A stretch of DNA of 64,000 bases from Archivesica marissinica (Eukaryota > Mollusca > Bivalvia > Venerida > Vesicomyidae). Each line of letters starts with the position of its first letter. The first letter of the stretch is position 1. This document shows, piece after piece, positions 1-13,900 of the stretch. The notes beneath the pieces are model-generated. The model was not told the origin of the DNA. It was given only the letters and a program-made list of their open reading frames with translations, and made no database searches. The position numbers and the translations under genes are program-made. The DNA lies in the NCBI GenBank assembly GCA_014843695.1, contig CM026403.1:42126572-42190571 (forward strand), given 5' to 3'.

Positions 1-56
1 TTTATGTTTTGCTTAGTTTAATCATATTGTATATCATATTGATATCATAGTGTGTG

Positions 57-282
57 GTGTCCGTGGTCCAGTGGTAGAGCGTCGGATTTGGAATCGAACG
101 GTCCCAGGTTCAATACTCGGTCAGGCCACGTATGTAGTGTCATTGAGCAAGGCACCTCACACACATTGCTTAGTACTGGTTAACAATTTAGGTCTGCTAA
201 GCCTGCCCAGGAACACATGTCTAGGTCCCCATAAGGGGTTTTTGTCATTAATGGAACATATATACATACATAACCAGATGTT
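57..282 (+). repeat. tRNA-derived SINE, type A
   Basis: A tRNA-like head (A box tggtccagtggtagag, B box ggttcaatac) is followed by a body with aaggcacctcacacacat and gcctgcccaggaacacat and a tail of catac/tacata units. Other copies are at 7364-7577 and 17462-17688, both minus. Confidence 0.75.
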
Positions 283-845
283 GCGGTATGATAATTGTGA
301 TTTTATCAAAAACGTGTTAATTAAGTGATAACATTATATTACAAATAAGTACCCATTGCATATACTGTAGGAGATCTCTTGATATATATCAACAGATCTC
401 TTATATATATATATAGAAACACAGTATACAATACAGCATTCACAATGGAGTTGGACAGTCGGTCCATACGACTAATGTATGTCCTACTTAGTAATAATGA
501 ACAAAATAATTCGGATATAATCTGGCCGCAAACATTGACAGAATTGTTTGCGATTATATAACTATGCTCCAATCTCTAACTAGGTCTCCAGTTTTCTGAT
601 TGGTTGACGTGAGTACCGGTCACAGATTCGTCCAACCACATTACAGATTCTTGAGTTCGAGATCTGAGCAAACATTTATAGTCTCCAACCCATGTTGGTA
701 TTTCTGTATATTCTCTGAAATTTAAGCACTGTATTAAGCCGGATTTAAATACCAAACACTTTGTTTTCCAATGCTTGGTGCATCTAGGAACCAGCCTAAA
801 TTATGTTGCATTATTAAAATAAAGCTGCATTCTGCTGTGTTCCGT

Positions 846-1134
846 TACAGAGCTGTAGTCCAGTGGTTAACACGCTGGACTGGTAATCCAGGGATTGCAG
901 GTTCGATCCCCCTTCTGACCCTAATAAAAGTAACAGTCTTTCAGATGGGACGTTAAACCGAGGTCTCGTGTCGGCGCTGTACACCGTGCACGTAAAAAAA
1001 GAACCAGAGGAGACTCTGGAATGGGTCTCTGTCTGTATCATGCACTATCCTCTAAAATCTAAAATGATTAATCTCTTCAGGAGGCGTCGCTCATATGGGC
1101 AACCGGTAGCGACGATAAATAAACGTAAAACACA
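846..1134 (+). repeat. tRNA-derived SINE, type B (full length)
   Basis: A tRNA-like head (gtagtccagtggttaacacg; B box ggttcgatccc) precedes a core with gggacgttaaaccgaggtc and a 3' part ending caaccggtagcgacgataaa, then aaacgtaaaacacaca. The central block recalls conserved SINE core domains such as Nin-DC, which I could not verify. Eight copies or fragments occur in this window. Confidence 0.78.
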
Positions 1135-1375
1135 CAGAGAGCACCTTACGAAATCCGAATTGTGCATCCGAAATAATTCGAAACATTTTAATCTGCATGT
1201 ATTTCTACCATCAGTCTAGCACTACATATATTTATGACGTTTCCGTTTTTCAATGCATGCAATTGTATATGTATTATTATGACAATTAGCTATGTAATGC
1301 TTATATCCAATAAACTATATGTTCTGTTCCCTTCCGAGACATGCATACTATACATTGACAACCAGGACATTAATC
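1135..1375. other. AT-rich intron, nothing recognised
   Basis: Short AT-rich stretch between the inverted arm and the 48-bp array. The interval 1713-1870, between that array and exon j, is likewise unremarkable. Confidence 0.5.
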
Positions 1376-1712
1376 TAATTGATATATGTATTGATATAAC
1401 ATAGCATAGGGTAGTCTGGGTTCTAATTGATATATGTATCGATATAACATAGCATAGGGTAGTCTGGGTTCTAATTGATATATGTATCGATATAACATAG
1501 CATAGGGTAGTCTGGGTTCTAATTGATATATGTATCGATATAACATAGAATATGGTAGTCTGGGTTCTAATTGATATATGTATCGATATAACATAGAATA
1601 TGGTAGTCTGGGTTCTAATTGATATATGTATCGATATAACATAGAATATGGTAGTCTGTGTTCTAATTGATATATGTATCGATATAACATAGCATATGGT
1701 AGTCTGGGTTGC
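1376..1712. repeat. 48-bp tandem repeat, about 7 copies
   Basis: The unit holds attgatatatgtatcgatat then aacatagcatagggtagtc and tgggttcta. Two subtypes (agcatagggt and agaatatggt) are grouped in blocks. PIGN intron or flank to the left of exon j; no function seen. Confidence 0.93.
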
Positions 1713-1870
1713 AGTCTGTCGAGTTTTCACCAATTTACTTCTTATCAGAAACGCAATACGGCCCAATTAATGGTCTAGGTATTAAAATATATGTATATGA
1801 CTGACCAGGTAAAATATAGCAATTCCTGTTACCAGGCGTAACATATGGAACACATGGTTCACTGCCTTAC

Positions 1871-1963
1871 CTTTTCTATTTCAGCCTTTTTAAACAGCCA
1901 CGGCCATGCAGCAAAGCAAACAACCCCGAGTGACATTGCCTCGCGGTAATAAAACCCCAGTAC
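1871..1963 (-). CDS. PIGN: PIGN exon j (leftmost visible exon)
   Basis: The acceptor is gtttatgtttcag/GTACTG and the donor GAAAAG/gtaagg. The 93 nt in phase 0 encode VLGFYYREAMSLGVVC then FAAWPWLFKKAEIEK, very close to the LSFFYRY...AFAAWPFLTRLW block of PIGN. A SINE lies only about 27 bp upstream of its acceptor. The following exons, covering the last membrane segments, are not visible in 1-1870 and should lie left of the window. Confidence 0.9.
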
Positions 1964-4892
1964 CTGAAACATAAACAAATGACAGACCCTAAGTCGTGAT
2001 AGCGCAGTGTATGCGCGTTCGCTTCAGGTGCGAAAGGTCTGGAGTTCGAGCCCCGCTGGAGCCGTTACGAGTGTGCCCTTATGCAAGGCATTTAAATTCC
2101 ACGTTGCCTCTTCTCTCTCCCTCGTGGCGATGGATTCCATCAGGAATGAGGTCTCGAGAGTAATTAATATAAGTTATAAGAACTTGTTTCGCAATCGAGC
2201 TAAAATAAATTTGTATAAACTAATAAAATTAACAGTATTTCAGAACGGGACTTTAAACCGAAGTCTCGTGTCGGTGCTTTACATCGTGCACGTAAATGAG
2301 CCAGAAGAGACTCTGGAATGGGTCTCTGTCTGTGTCATTGCACTATCCTCCAACAATCTAAAATGACTAATCTCTTCAGGAGGCGTCGCTCATAATTTAT
2401 GGGCAACCGGTAGCGACGATCAATAAACGTAAACCACACACACACAAATGTAGATCCTAATTGGTTGCAGTAACCAATAGTACAAATATTATAATTTAAA
2501 ATTATAATCCGCCAAATTTAGATATTAAGATGAAGAATGGTTTATTATGATACAGTGTATGGCCTAAAAACAAATGAACTTATAATAATAATAATTACCA
2601 ATCAATCTTGTAATACATTTACACGTCTCTCACAAAGTGTATACACATTTATTTAGCTCGATTGCGAAACAAGTTCTTACTACTTATATTAATCATTCTC
2701 GAGACCTCAATCCATCGCAACGAGGGAGAGAGAAGAGGCAATGTGGAATTTAAATGCCTTTTAAGGGCACAATCGTAACGGCTCCAGCGGGGAGCGAACT
2801 CCGGGCCTTTCGCACATGAAGCGAACGCGCTAGCACTGCGCTATCACGACTTCCACTTAACAGTTTATGTCCATGCATACTATTGTTATGATTTCATTCA
2901 CCACACATACTTATTATGCAGCCAACACACATAACTACCAGTTACCAACATAACAGTATAACTACCAGTTACCAACATAACAGTATAACTACCAGTTACC
3001 AACATAACAGTATAACTACCAGTTACCAACATAACAGTATAACTACCAGTTACCAACATAACAGTATAACTACCAGTTACCAACATAATATACTACCATT
3101 ACCAACATAACAGTATACTACTAACTACCAGTTACCTAACTACCAGTTACCAACATAACAGTATATAACTACCAGTTACCAACATAACAGTATAACTACC
3201 AGTTACCAACATAACAGTATAACTACCAGTTACCAACATAACAGTATAACTACCAGTTACCAACATAACAGTATAACTACCAGTTACCAACATAACAGTA
3301 TAACTACCAGTTACCAACATAATAGTATAACTACCAGTTACTAACGCACGAATGTAAGCGTATATGTATATGGTCATTCATGTGGGAGGAAACCGGAGAA
3401 CCCGTAGAAAATCTCAAGCACTTCCTTATACTTGGTCCGAGGATCGAACCCGGGTTGCATTAGTGAGAAGCGAGCGTGCTAACCACTACGACAATCGGAC
3501 ATCCATTAACGTTATAGAGATTAGCATGCATACTTACCATAATTTCCAATCCAACAAAGGTTAGAAGCATATACGGAACTAATGGTACAAGTGTCAGTAC
3601 AATACTCGTCATTCGTTTTAAAATATGAAACCTGAAAATGAAGAATTGAACAAAGTAATCAATTTCGAATAACACATTGTAGTGTGAACATGCATATTGA
3701 TACATTAATTAATATCTACAAAGCATTACCAAATATGTAAGTTAAGATGCACGAGCAAACAAAGGTGGATTATGAACAACAATTCCAATGTAAGAAAACT
3801 CTAATTGTGTCTCTACGTGTAGAGAGAGAGAAGGAGAGACAGAGAGAGGGGGAGATAGAGGGAGCGAGAGAGAGAGAGCGAGAGAGAGAGAGAGAGAGGA
3901 GGAGATAGAGAGGGAGAGAGGAGGGAGATAGAGAGGAGAGAGAGGGAGAGAGAGGGAGAGATAGAGGGAGAGAGAGGGAGAGAGAGAGAGAGAGAGAGAG
4001 GGGAGAGAGGGGCGGGAGAGAGGGGCGGGAGAGAGGGAGAGAGTAGAGGGAGAGAGAGGGAGAGAGACGGAGAGAGAGGGACGGTGAGAGAGACACAGAG
4101 AGAGATAGAGGGGAGGGGGAGACGGAGAAAGAGACAGACGGAGAGACGGAGAGAGTGAGAGACGGAGAGAGTGAGAGAGACGGAGAGAGAGAGAGAGAGA
4201 GAGACGGAGAGAGAGAGACAGAGAGAGACACAGAGAGAGATAGAGGGGGATGGGGAGACGGAGAGAGACAGAAATAGAGGGAGATATAGAGAGAGAGGGA
4301 GGACGGAGAGAGGGAGATGGAGGGAGAGACGGAGGGAGACTATAGAGAGAGGGGAGAGACGAGAGAGAGAGAGACGGAGAGAGACGGAGAGAGAGGGAGA
4401 GAGGAGGAGAGACGGAGAGAGAGACACACATATAGAGAGGGGGGAGACGGAGAGAGAGAGAGGAGAGAGAGACGGAGAGAAAGAGAGGGAGAGAGAGATA
4501 GAGAGAGAGAGGGAGAGACGGATAGAGGGAGGGACGGAGAAAGAGGGAGAGAAGGGGAGAGACAGAGAGACGGAGAAATATAGCGGGAGAGACAGAGAGA
4601 GGGAGAGACGGAGAGACAGAGAGACGGAGAAAGATAGCGGGAGAGAGGGAGAGAAACACAAAGAGAGAGGGAGAGAGACGGAGAGAGAGGGAGATACGGA
4701 GATGGAGAGAGGGAGGGACGGAGAGAGATGGGGAGATGGAGAGACGGAGAGAGAGGCACAGAGATAGAGACGGAGAGAGGGAGAGGGAGAGAGAGGGAGA
4801 TACGGAGATAGAGAGAGAAGGGGAGGGTGGGATCTGTTCTAATTTAAAAGAAGTAAATGGGTTGGGTCACAAGTTTTACCAACATTAGCGAC

Positions 4893-4929
<37 letters not shown>

Positions 4930-7900
4930 CAATGTGGATTCAAGTATCATTTATAATGACACAACAACACAAACATGGTACTGATGAGGCTCGAACTCAC
5001 ACCATCACATGTGAAAGGCGGATACTGTATCCACCTCACCACGGATGCTACAGTAGCAATAGTTACCTTAGTAGAACAGCCATCCATATCGGACACGGTA
5101 ACATTATAAAGAAATAATTGGTCCATGACGTTGACTGAACTGAAATAACAATTAAACATTAAGAATTCCCCATTCACCTTGACAAATAAATGCAATTTCT
5201 CTACGGATTGTTTACATGCTGAGTGTTGCGATGTTCCAATAGGGTCCGGTCATCATCGTTCCATCGTCCGTCATCATCGTTCCATCGTCCGTCATCATCG
5301 TTCCATCGTCCGTCATCATCGTTCCATCGACCGTCATCATCGTGCCATCGTCCGTCATCATCGTACCATCGTCCGTCATCATCGTATCATCGACCGTCAT
5401 CATCGTACCATCGTCCGTCATCATCGTGCCATCGACCGTCATCATCGTGCCATCGTCCGTCATCATCGTACCATCGTCCGTCATCATCGTACCATCGTCC
5501 GTCATCATCGTACCATCGTCCGTCATCATCGTACCATCGTCCGTCATTATCGTGCCATCGTCCGTCATCATCGTACCATCGTCCGTCATCATCGTACCAT
5601 CGACCTCCATCATAGTACATCGATCGCCAATACAGTATGGCAATGGTACTTGATGGTAAGATGATGATCTTCGGTTGTACGATGTTGATCTTCGGTTGTA
5701 CGATGTTGATTGATGATAAGATGACGATGGTCGATGATGATTGATGATAAGATGACGATTGTCGATGATGATTGATGATATGATGACGATGGTCGATGAT
5801 GATTGGTGATATGATGAGGGTGGTCGATGATGATTGGTGATATGATGAGGATGGTCGATGATGATTGTTGATATGATGAGGATGGTCGATGATGATTGTT
5901 GATATGATGAGGGTGGTCGATGATGATTGGTGATATGATGAGGATGGTCGATGATGATTGTTGATATGATGAGGATGGCCGATGATGATTGGTGATATGA
6001 TGACGATGATCGATGACGATTGGTGATATGATGAGGATGGTCGATGATGATTGGTGATATGATGAGGGTGGTCGATGATGATTGGTGATATGATGAGGGT
6101 AGGGTGGTCGATGATGATTGGTGATATGATGAGGGTGGTCGATGATGATTGGTGATATGATGAGGGTGGTCGATGATGATTGGTGATATGATGACGATGA
6201 TCGATGATGATTGGTGATATGATGAGGATGGTCGATGATGATTGGTGATATGATGAGGGTGGTCGATGATGATTGGTGATATGATGAGGGTGGTCGATGA
6301 TGATTGGTGATATGATGAGGGTGGTCGATGATGATTGGTGATATGATGAGGGTGGTCGATGATGATTGGTGATATGATGACGATGATCGATGGTCGATGT
6401 TGATACAATGGCGATGATCGATGCTACGGTAATGATAATCGATGGTACGATTTCGATTGCCGATAGTACGATTTCGATTGCCGATGGTACGATGATAATA
6501 ATCGATGCTCGATATTGCACTAATGGAATGTGTTTTACGTTTATTTATCGTCGCTACCGGTTGCCCATATGAGCGACGCCTCCTGAAGAGATTAATCATT
6601 TTAGATTTTAGAGGATAGTGCATGATACAGACAGAGACCCATTCCAGAGTCTCCTCTGGTTCTTTTTTTACGTGCACGGTGTACAGCGCCGACACGAGAC
6701 CTCGGTTTAACGTCCCATCTGAAAGACTGTTACTTTTATTAGGGTCAGAAGGGGGATCGAACCTGCAATCCCTGGATTACCAGTCCAGCGTGTTAACCAC
6801 TGGACTACAGATCTGTAACGGAACACAGCAGAATGCAGCTTTATTTTAATAATGCAACATAATTTAGGCTGGTTCCTAGATGCACCAAGCATTGGAAAAC
6901 AAAGTGTTTGGTATTTAAATTCGGCTTAATACAGTGCTTAAATTTCAGAGAATATACAGAAATACCAACATGGGTTGGAGACTATAAATGTTTGCTCAGA
7001 TCTCAAACTCAAGAATCTGTAATGTGGTTGGACGAATATGTGACCGGTACTCACGTAATCAGAAAACTGGAGACCTAGTTAGAAATTGGAGCGTAGTTTT
7101 ATAATCGCCAACAATTCTGTCAATGTTTGCGGCCAGATTATATCCGAATTATTTTGTTCATTATTACTAAGTAGGACATACATTAGTCGTATGGACCGAC
7201 TGTCCAACTCTATTGTGAATGCTGTATTGTATACTGTGTTTCTATATATATATCAAGAGATCTCCTACAGTATATGCAATGGGTACTTATTTGTAATATA
7301 ATGTTATCACTTAATTAACACGTTTTTGTTAAAATCACAATTATCATACCGCAACATCTGGTTATGTATGTATGTATGTTCCATTAATGTCAAACCCCTT
7401 ACGGGGACCTAGACATGTGTTCCTGGGCAGGCTTAGCAGACCTAAATTGTTAACCAGTACTAAGCAATGTGTGTGAGGTGCCTTGCTCAATGACACTACA
7501 TACGTGGCCTGACCGAGTATTGAACCTGCGACCGTTCGATTCCAAATCCGACGCTCTACCACTGGACCACGGACACCACACACTATGATATCAATATGAT
7601 ATACAATATAGTTAAACTAAGCAAAACATAAAGTATTAATCTAGTCTACAGACTTTGTTTCATTCTCACGTTATCGAGCACAACGCCTGCACATATTCCT
7701 GGTGACCAATCTGTTTATCTGACTGGAAGTTCACCTTTCCATCAAAATAAGGTCGTTGACTTCAAATCACTTTCAAACCCCTCACCGCTGTATGTTCGAA
7801 TCCCCCTCACCGCTGTATGTTCGAATCCCCCTCACCGCTGTATGTTCGAATCCCCCTCACCGCTGTATGTTCGAATCCCCTCACCGCTGTATGTTCGAAT

Positions 7901-10900
7901 CCCCCTCACCGCTGTATGTTCGAATCCCCTCACCGCTGTATGTTCGAATCCCCCTCACCGCTGTATGTTCGAATCCCCCTCACCGCTGTATGTTCGAATC
8001 CCCCTCACCGCTGTATGTTCGAATCCCATTGGGGTGTCGAATTCTTTCACGTAAGAAAGTTGGTTTGCGGACGGTATGTGGTTATATCCGGGCGTCCGTC
8101 CGTCCGTACCTGAAATTCTACTCGGGTGGCACCCGGGCCGGAGTCTTCCTCTATCAATAATAGCTGGCCTATACGATTGCTGCGACTTTTAAACCCCAAA
8201 ACCAAAACATAAACAAGTCAGCTTACCATACAATACTATAAAGATTAGAGCACTGAGTGTGGTGAAGAAGCCCACGATGAGTCCCTTGAATCTCCGTGAA
8301 AGCTGTGGGCTCTGACTCGAAGTGGACGAATCGGAATGATCTTCATAGAGCAGCGATACTAAGTAGAGCATCCAGCCAATGTAGCTGATCACAATGCTGA
8401 ACCTGAACGACAAGGAGATAAAGATGATCGTTATGCAAAGCTAATACCAGCAGATAGAGCATCCAGCCAATGTAGCTAATCACAATGTTGAACGTGTACG
8501 ACAAGGAGATAACGATGACCGTTATGCTAAGCTAATACAAATAGATAGAGCATCCGACCAATGTAGCTGATCACAATGCTGAACCTGGACGACAAGGAGA
8601 TAAAGATGATCGTTATGCAAAGCTAATACCAGCAGATAGAGCATCCAGCCAATGTAGCTGCTCACAATGCTGAACCTGGACGACAAGGAGATAAAGATGA
8701 TCGTTATGCAAAGCTAATACAAACAGATAGAGCATCCAGCCAATGTAGCTGTTCACAATGCTGAACCTGAACGACAAGGAGATAAAGATGATCGTTATGC
8801 AAAGCTAATACAAAGAATAGAGCATCCAGCCAATGTAGCTGATCACAATGCTGAACCTGGACGACAAGGAGATAATGATCGTTATGCAAAGCTAATACAA
8901 ACAGATAGAGCATCCAGCCAATGTAGCTGATCACAATGCTGAACCTGGACGACAAGGAGATAATGATCGTTATGCAAAGCTAATACCAACAGATAGTAAT
9001 GAGGTGAAGAATGGTAAATGCTAAAAGATTATTCCACACCATCTAAGTGCATATCGTTTTATTTATAACCATTCACCTGAAGTTATTGAAGGCCTTAGTA
9101 AAACAAGATCGTTATGACTTCACTTACCACAGTACGTTCCTGTCATATGTTGTGAAATATCGTATTCCATTAATTGCTAAACCTATGCCGTCTTTGGATT
9201 CAGTAATCTACAAGAAATAAAATGGTATCAGTAGAGTATATGGATGAAGAACAGATGCGTGTTTCATAGAGAGTAGGTCAAGATCTGAAGCAAACGCCTA
9301 TGAGAACATACCTAGCAATTGTTAATAGCTCATAATCTGAAACAAGCGCCTATGTGAACATGCCTAACACGTGATAGAGGTCAGAATCTGAAACAAGTGC
9401 CGATGAGAATATACTTAGCAAATGTTAGAGGTCAGAATCTGAAACAAGCGCCTATGTGAAAATGCCTAACACGTGTTGAGGTCAGAATCTGAAGCAAGCG
9501 CCTATGTGAATATGCATAACACGTGTTAGAGGCCATATTCTGAAACAAACGCCTATGAGAACATGCCTAACATGTGTTAGAGGTTAGAACCTAAATCAAG
9601 CGCTTTAAATCACATGTTACAAATTGACCAGTTGTAATCATGTATGTAGTCATGTATGTAATCATGTATGTAATCATGTATGTAATCATGTATGCAATCA
9701 TATGTATGTAATCATGTATGTAATCATGTATGTAATCATGTATGTAATCATGTATGTAATTATGTATTATGTAATCATGTATGTAATCATATGTATGTAA
9801 TCATGTATGTAATCATGTATGTAATCATGTATGTAATCATGTATGTAATCATGTATGTAATCATGTATGTAATCATGTATGTAATCATGTATGTAATCAT
9901 GTATGTAATCATGTATGTAATCATGTATGTAATCATGTATGTAATCATGTATGTAATCATGTATGTAATCATGTATGTAATCATGTATGTAATCATGTAT
10001 GTAATCATGTATGTAATCATGTATGTAATCAATGTATGTAATCATGTATGTAATCATGTATGTAATCATGTATGTAATCATGTATGTATCATGTATGTAA
10101 TCATGTATGTAATCATGTATGTAATCATGTATTATGTAATCATGTATGTAATCATGTATGTAATCATGTATGTAATCATGTATGTAATCATGTATGTAAT
10201 CATGTATGTAATCATGTATGTAATCATGTATGTAATCATGTATGTAATCATGTATGTAATCATGTATGTAATCATGTATGTAATCATGTTATGTAATCAT
10301 GTATGTAATCATGTATGTAATCATGTATGTAATCATGTATGTAATCATGTATGTAATCATGTATGTAATCATGTATGTAATCATGTATGTAATCATGTGT
10401 ATGTAATCATGTATGTAATCATGTATGTAATCATGTATGTAATCATGTATGTAATCATGTATGTAATCATGTATGTAATCATGTATGTAATCATATGTAT
10501 GTAATCATGTATGTAATCATGTATTATGTAATCATGTATGTAATCAATGTATGTAATCATGTATGTAATCATGTATTATGTAATCATGTATGTAATCATG
10601 TATGTAATCATATGTATGTAATCATTTTATGTAATCATGTATGTAATCATGTATGTAATCATTGTATGTAATCATGTATGTAATCATGTATGTAATCATA
10701 TGTATGTAATCATGTATGTAATCATGTATGTAATCATGTATGTAATCATGTATGTAATCATGTATGTAATCATGTATTATGTAATCATGTATGTAATCAT
10801 GTATGTAATCATGTATGTAATCATGTATGTAATCATGTATGTAATCATGTATGTAATCATGTATGTAATCATGTATATGTAATCATGTATGTAATCATGT

Positions 10901-13900
10901 ATGTAATCATGTATGTAATCATGTATGTAATCATGTATGTAATCATGTATATGTAATCATGTATGTAATCATGTATGTAATCATGTATGTAATCATGTAT
11001 ATGTAATCATGTATTATGTAATCATGTATGTAATCATGTATGTAATCATGTATGTAATCATGTATGTAATCATGTATGTAATCATGTATGTAATCATATG
11101 TATGTAATCATGTATGTAATCATGATATGTAATCATGTATGTAATCATGTATGTAATCATGTATGTAATCATGTATGTAATCATGTATGTAATCATGTAT
11201 GTAATCATGTATGTAATCATGTATGTAATCATGTATATGTAATCATGTATGTAATCATGTATGTAATCATGTATGTAATCATGTATGTAATCATGTATGT
11301 AATCATATGTATGTAATCATGTATGTAATCATGTATGTAATCATGTATGTAATCATGTATGTAATCATGTATTATGTAATCATGTATGTAATCATGTATG
11401 TAATCATGTATTATGTAATCATGTATGTAATCATGTATGTAATCATGTATGTAATCATGTATTATGTAATCATGTATGTAATCATGTATGTAATCATGTA
11501 TATGTAATCATGTATGTAATCATATGTATGTAATCATGTATTATGTAATCATGTATGTAATCATGTATGTAATCATGTATTATGTAATCATGTATGTAAT
11601 CATGTATGTAATCATGTATTATGTAATCATGTATGTAATCATGTATGTAATCATGTATGTAATCATGTATGTAATCATGTATGTAATCATGTATGTAATC
11701 ATGTATGTAATCATGTATGTAATCATGTATGTAATCATGTATGTAATCATGTATTATGTAATCATGTATGTAATCATGTATGTAATCATATGTATGTAAT
11801 CATGTATGTAATCATGTATGTAATCATGTATGTAATCATGTATGTAATCATGTATGTAATCATATGTATGTAATCATGTATTATGTAATCATGTATGTAA
11901 TCATGTATGTAATCATGTATGTAATCATGTATTATGTAATCATGTATGTAATCATGTATGTAATCATGTATGTAATCATGTATTATGTAATCATGTATGT
12001 AATCATGTATGTAATCATGTATGTAATCATGTATGTAATCATGTATGTAATCATGTATTATGTAATCATGTATTATGTAATCATGTATTATGTAATCATG
12101 TATGTAATCATGTATGTAATCATGTATGTAATCATGTATGTAATCATGTATGTAATCATGTATTATGTAATCATGTATGTAATCATGTATGTAATCATGT
12201 ATGTAATCATGTATGTAATCATGTATGTAATCATGTATGTAATCATGTATGTAATCATGTATGTAATCATGTATGTAATCATGTATGTAATCATGTATGT
12301 AATCATGTATTATGTAATCATGTATGTAATCATGTATGTAATCATGTATGTAATCATGTATGTAATCATGTATTATGTAATCATGTATGTAATCATGTAT
12401 GTAATCATGTATGTAATCATGTATGTAATCATGTATGTAATCATGTATTATGTAATCATGTATGTAATCATGTATGTAATCATGTATGTAATCATGTATG
12501 TAATCATGTATGTAATCATGTATGTAATCATGTATGTAATCATGTATGTAATCATGTATGTAATCATGTATGTAATCATGTATGTAATCATGTATGTAAT
12601 CATGTATGTAATCATATGTATGTAATCATGTATGTAATCATGTATGTAATCATGTATGTAATCATGTATGTAATCATGTATGTAATCATGTATGTAATCA
12701 TGTATGTAATCATGTATGTAATCATGTATGTAATCATGTATGTAATCATGTATGTAATCATGTATGTAATCATGTATGTAATCATATGTATGTAATCATG
12801 TATGTAATCATGTATTATGTAATCATGTATGTAATCATGTATGTAATCATGTATGTAATCATGTATGTAATCATGTATGTAATCATATGTATGTAATCAT
12901 GTATGTAATCATGTATTATGTAATCATGTATGTAATCATGTATGTAATCATGTATGTAATCATATGTATGTAATCATGTATGTAATCATGTATGTAATCA
13001 TGTGTATGTAATCATGTATGTAATCATGTATGTAATCATATGTATGTAATCATGTATGTAATCGTGTATGTAATCATGTATGTAATCATGTATGTAACCA
13101 TATGTATGTAATCATGTATGTAATCATGTATGTAATCATGTATGTAATCATGTATGTAATCATGTATGTAATCATATGTATGTAATCATGTATGTAATCA
13201 TGTATGTAATCATGTATGTAATCATGTATGTAATCATGTATGTAATCATGTATGTAATCATGTATGTAATCATGTATGTAATCATGTATGTAATCATGTA
13301 TGTAATCATATGTATGTAATCATGTATGTAATCATGTATGTAATCATGTATGTAATCATGTATGTAATCATGTATGTAACCATATGTATGTAATCATGTA
13401 TGTAATCATGTATGTAATCATGTATGTAATCATGTATGTAATCATATGTATGTAATCATGTATGTAATCATGTATGTAATAATGTATGTAATCATGTATG
13501 AAATCATGTATGTAATCATGTATGTAATCATGTATGTAATCATGTATGTAATCATGTTTGTAATCTTGTATGTAATCATGTATGTAATCATGTATGTAAT
13601 CATATGTATGTAATCATGTATGTAATCATGTATGTAATCATGTGTATGTAATCATGTATGTAATCATGTATGTAATCATGTATGTAATCATGTATGTAAT
13701 CATGTATGTAATCATGTATGTAATCATGTATTATGTAATCATGTATGTAATCATGTATTATGTAATCATGTATGTAATCATGTATGTAATCATGTATGTA
13801 ATCATATATGTAATCATATGTATGTAATCATGTATGTAATCATGTATGTAATCATATGTATGTAATCATGTATGTAATCATGTAATCATGTATGTAATCA

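Larger units (their letters stand above)
1..1134. repeat. Left arm of a 1.1 kb inverted repeat
   Basis: The whole segment is found in reverse complement at 6529-7632. The arms contain the same order of two SINEs and the single-copy-looking DNA between them. I see only scattered substitutions and one indel of about 23 bp in a TA-rich stretch near 390-410. The arm starts at the window edge and may extend further left. Confidence 0.93.
6529..7632. repeat. Right arm of the 1.1 kb inverted repeat
   Basis: Reverse complement of 1-1134. Homology stops cleanly at 7632, against position 1 of the window, and at 6529. It lies in the PIGN intron between exons g (8227-8402) and h (5067-5139). Confidence 0.93.

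Noticed and set aside
1154..1210. Minus-strand exon-like stretch ending GGATTTC/gtaagg
   Set aside because: The encoded peptide (IKMFRIISDAQFGF) does not resemble the PIGN part expected after exon j, and the acceptor is weak.
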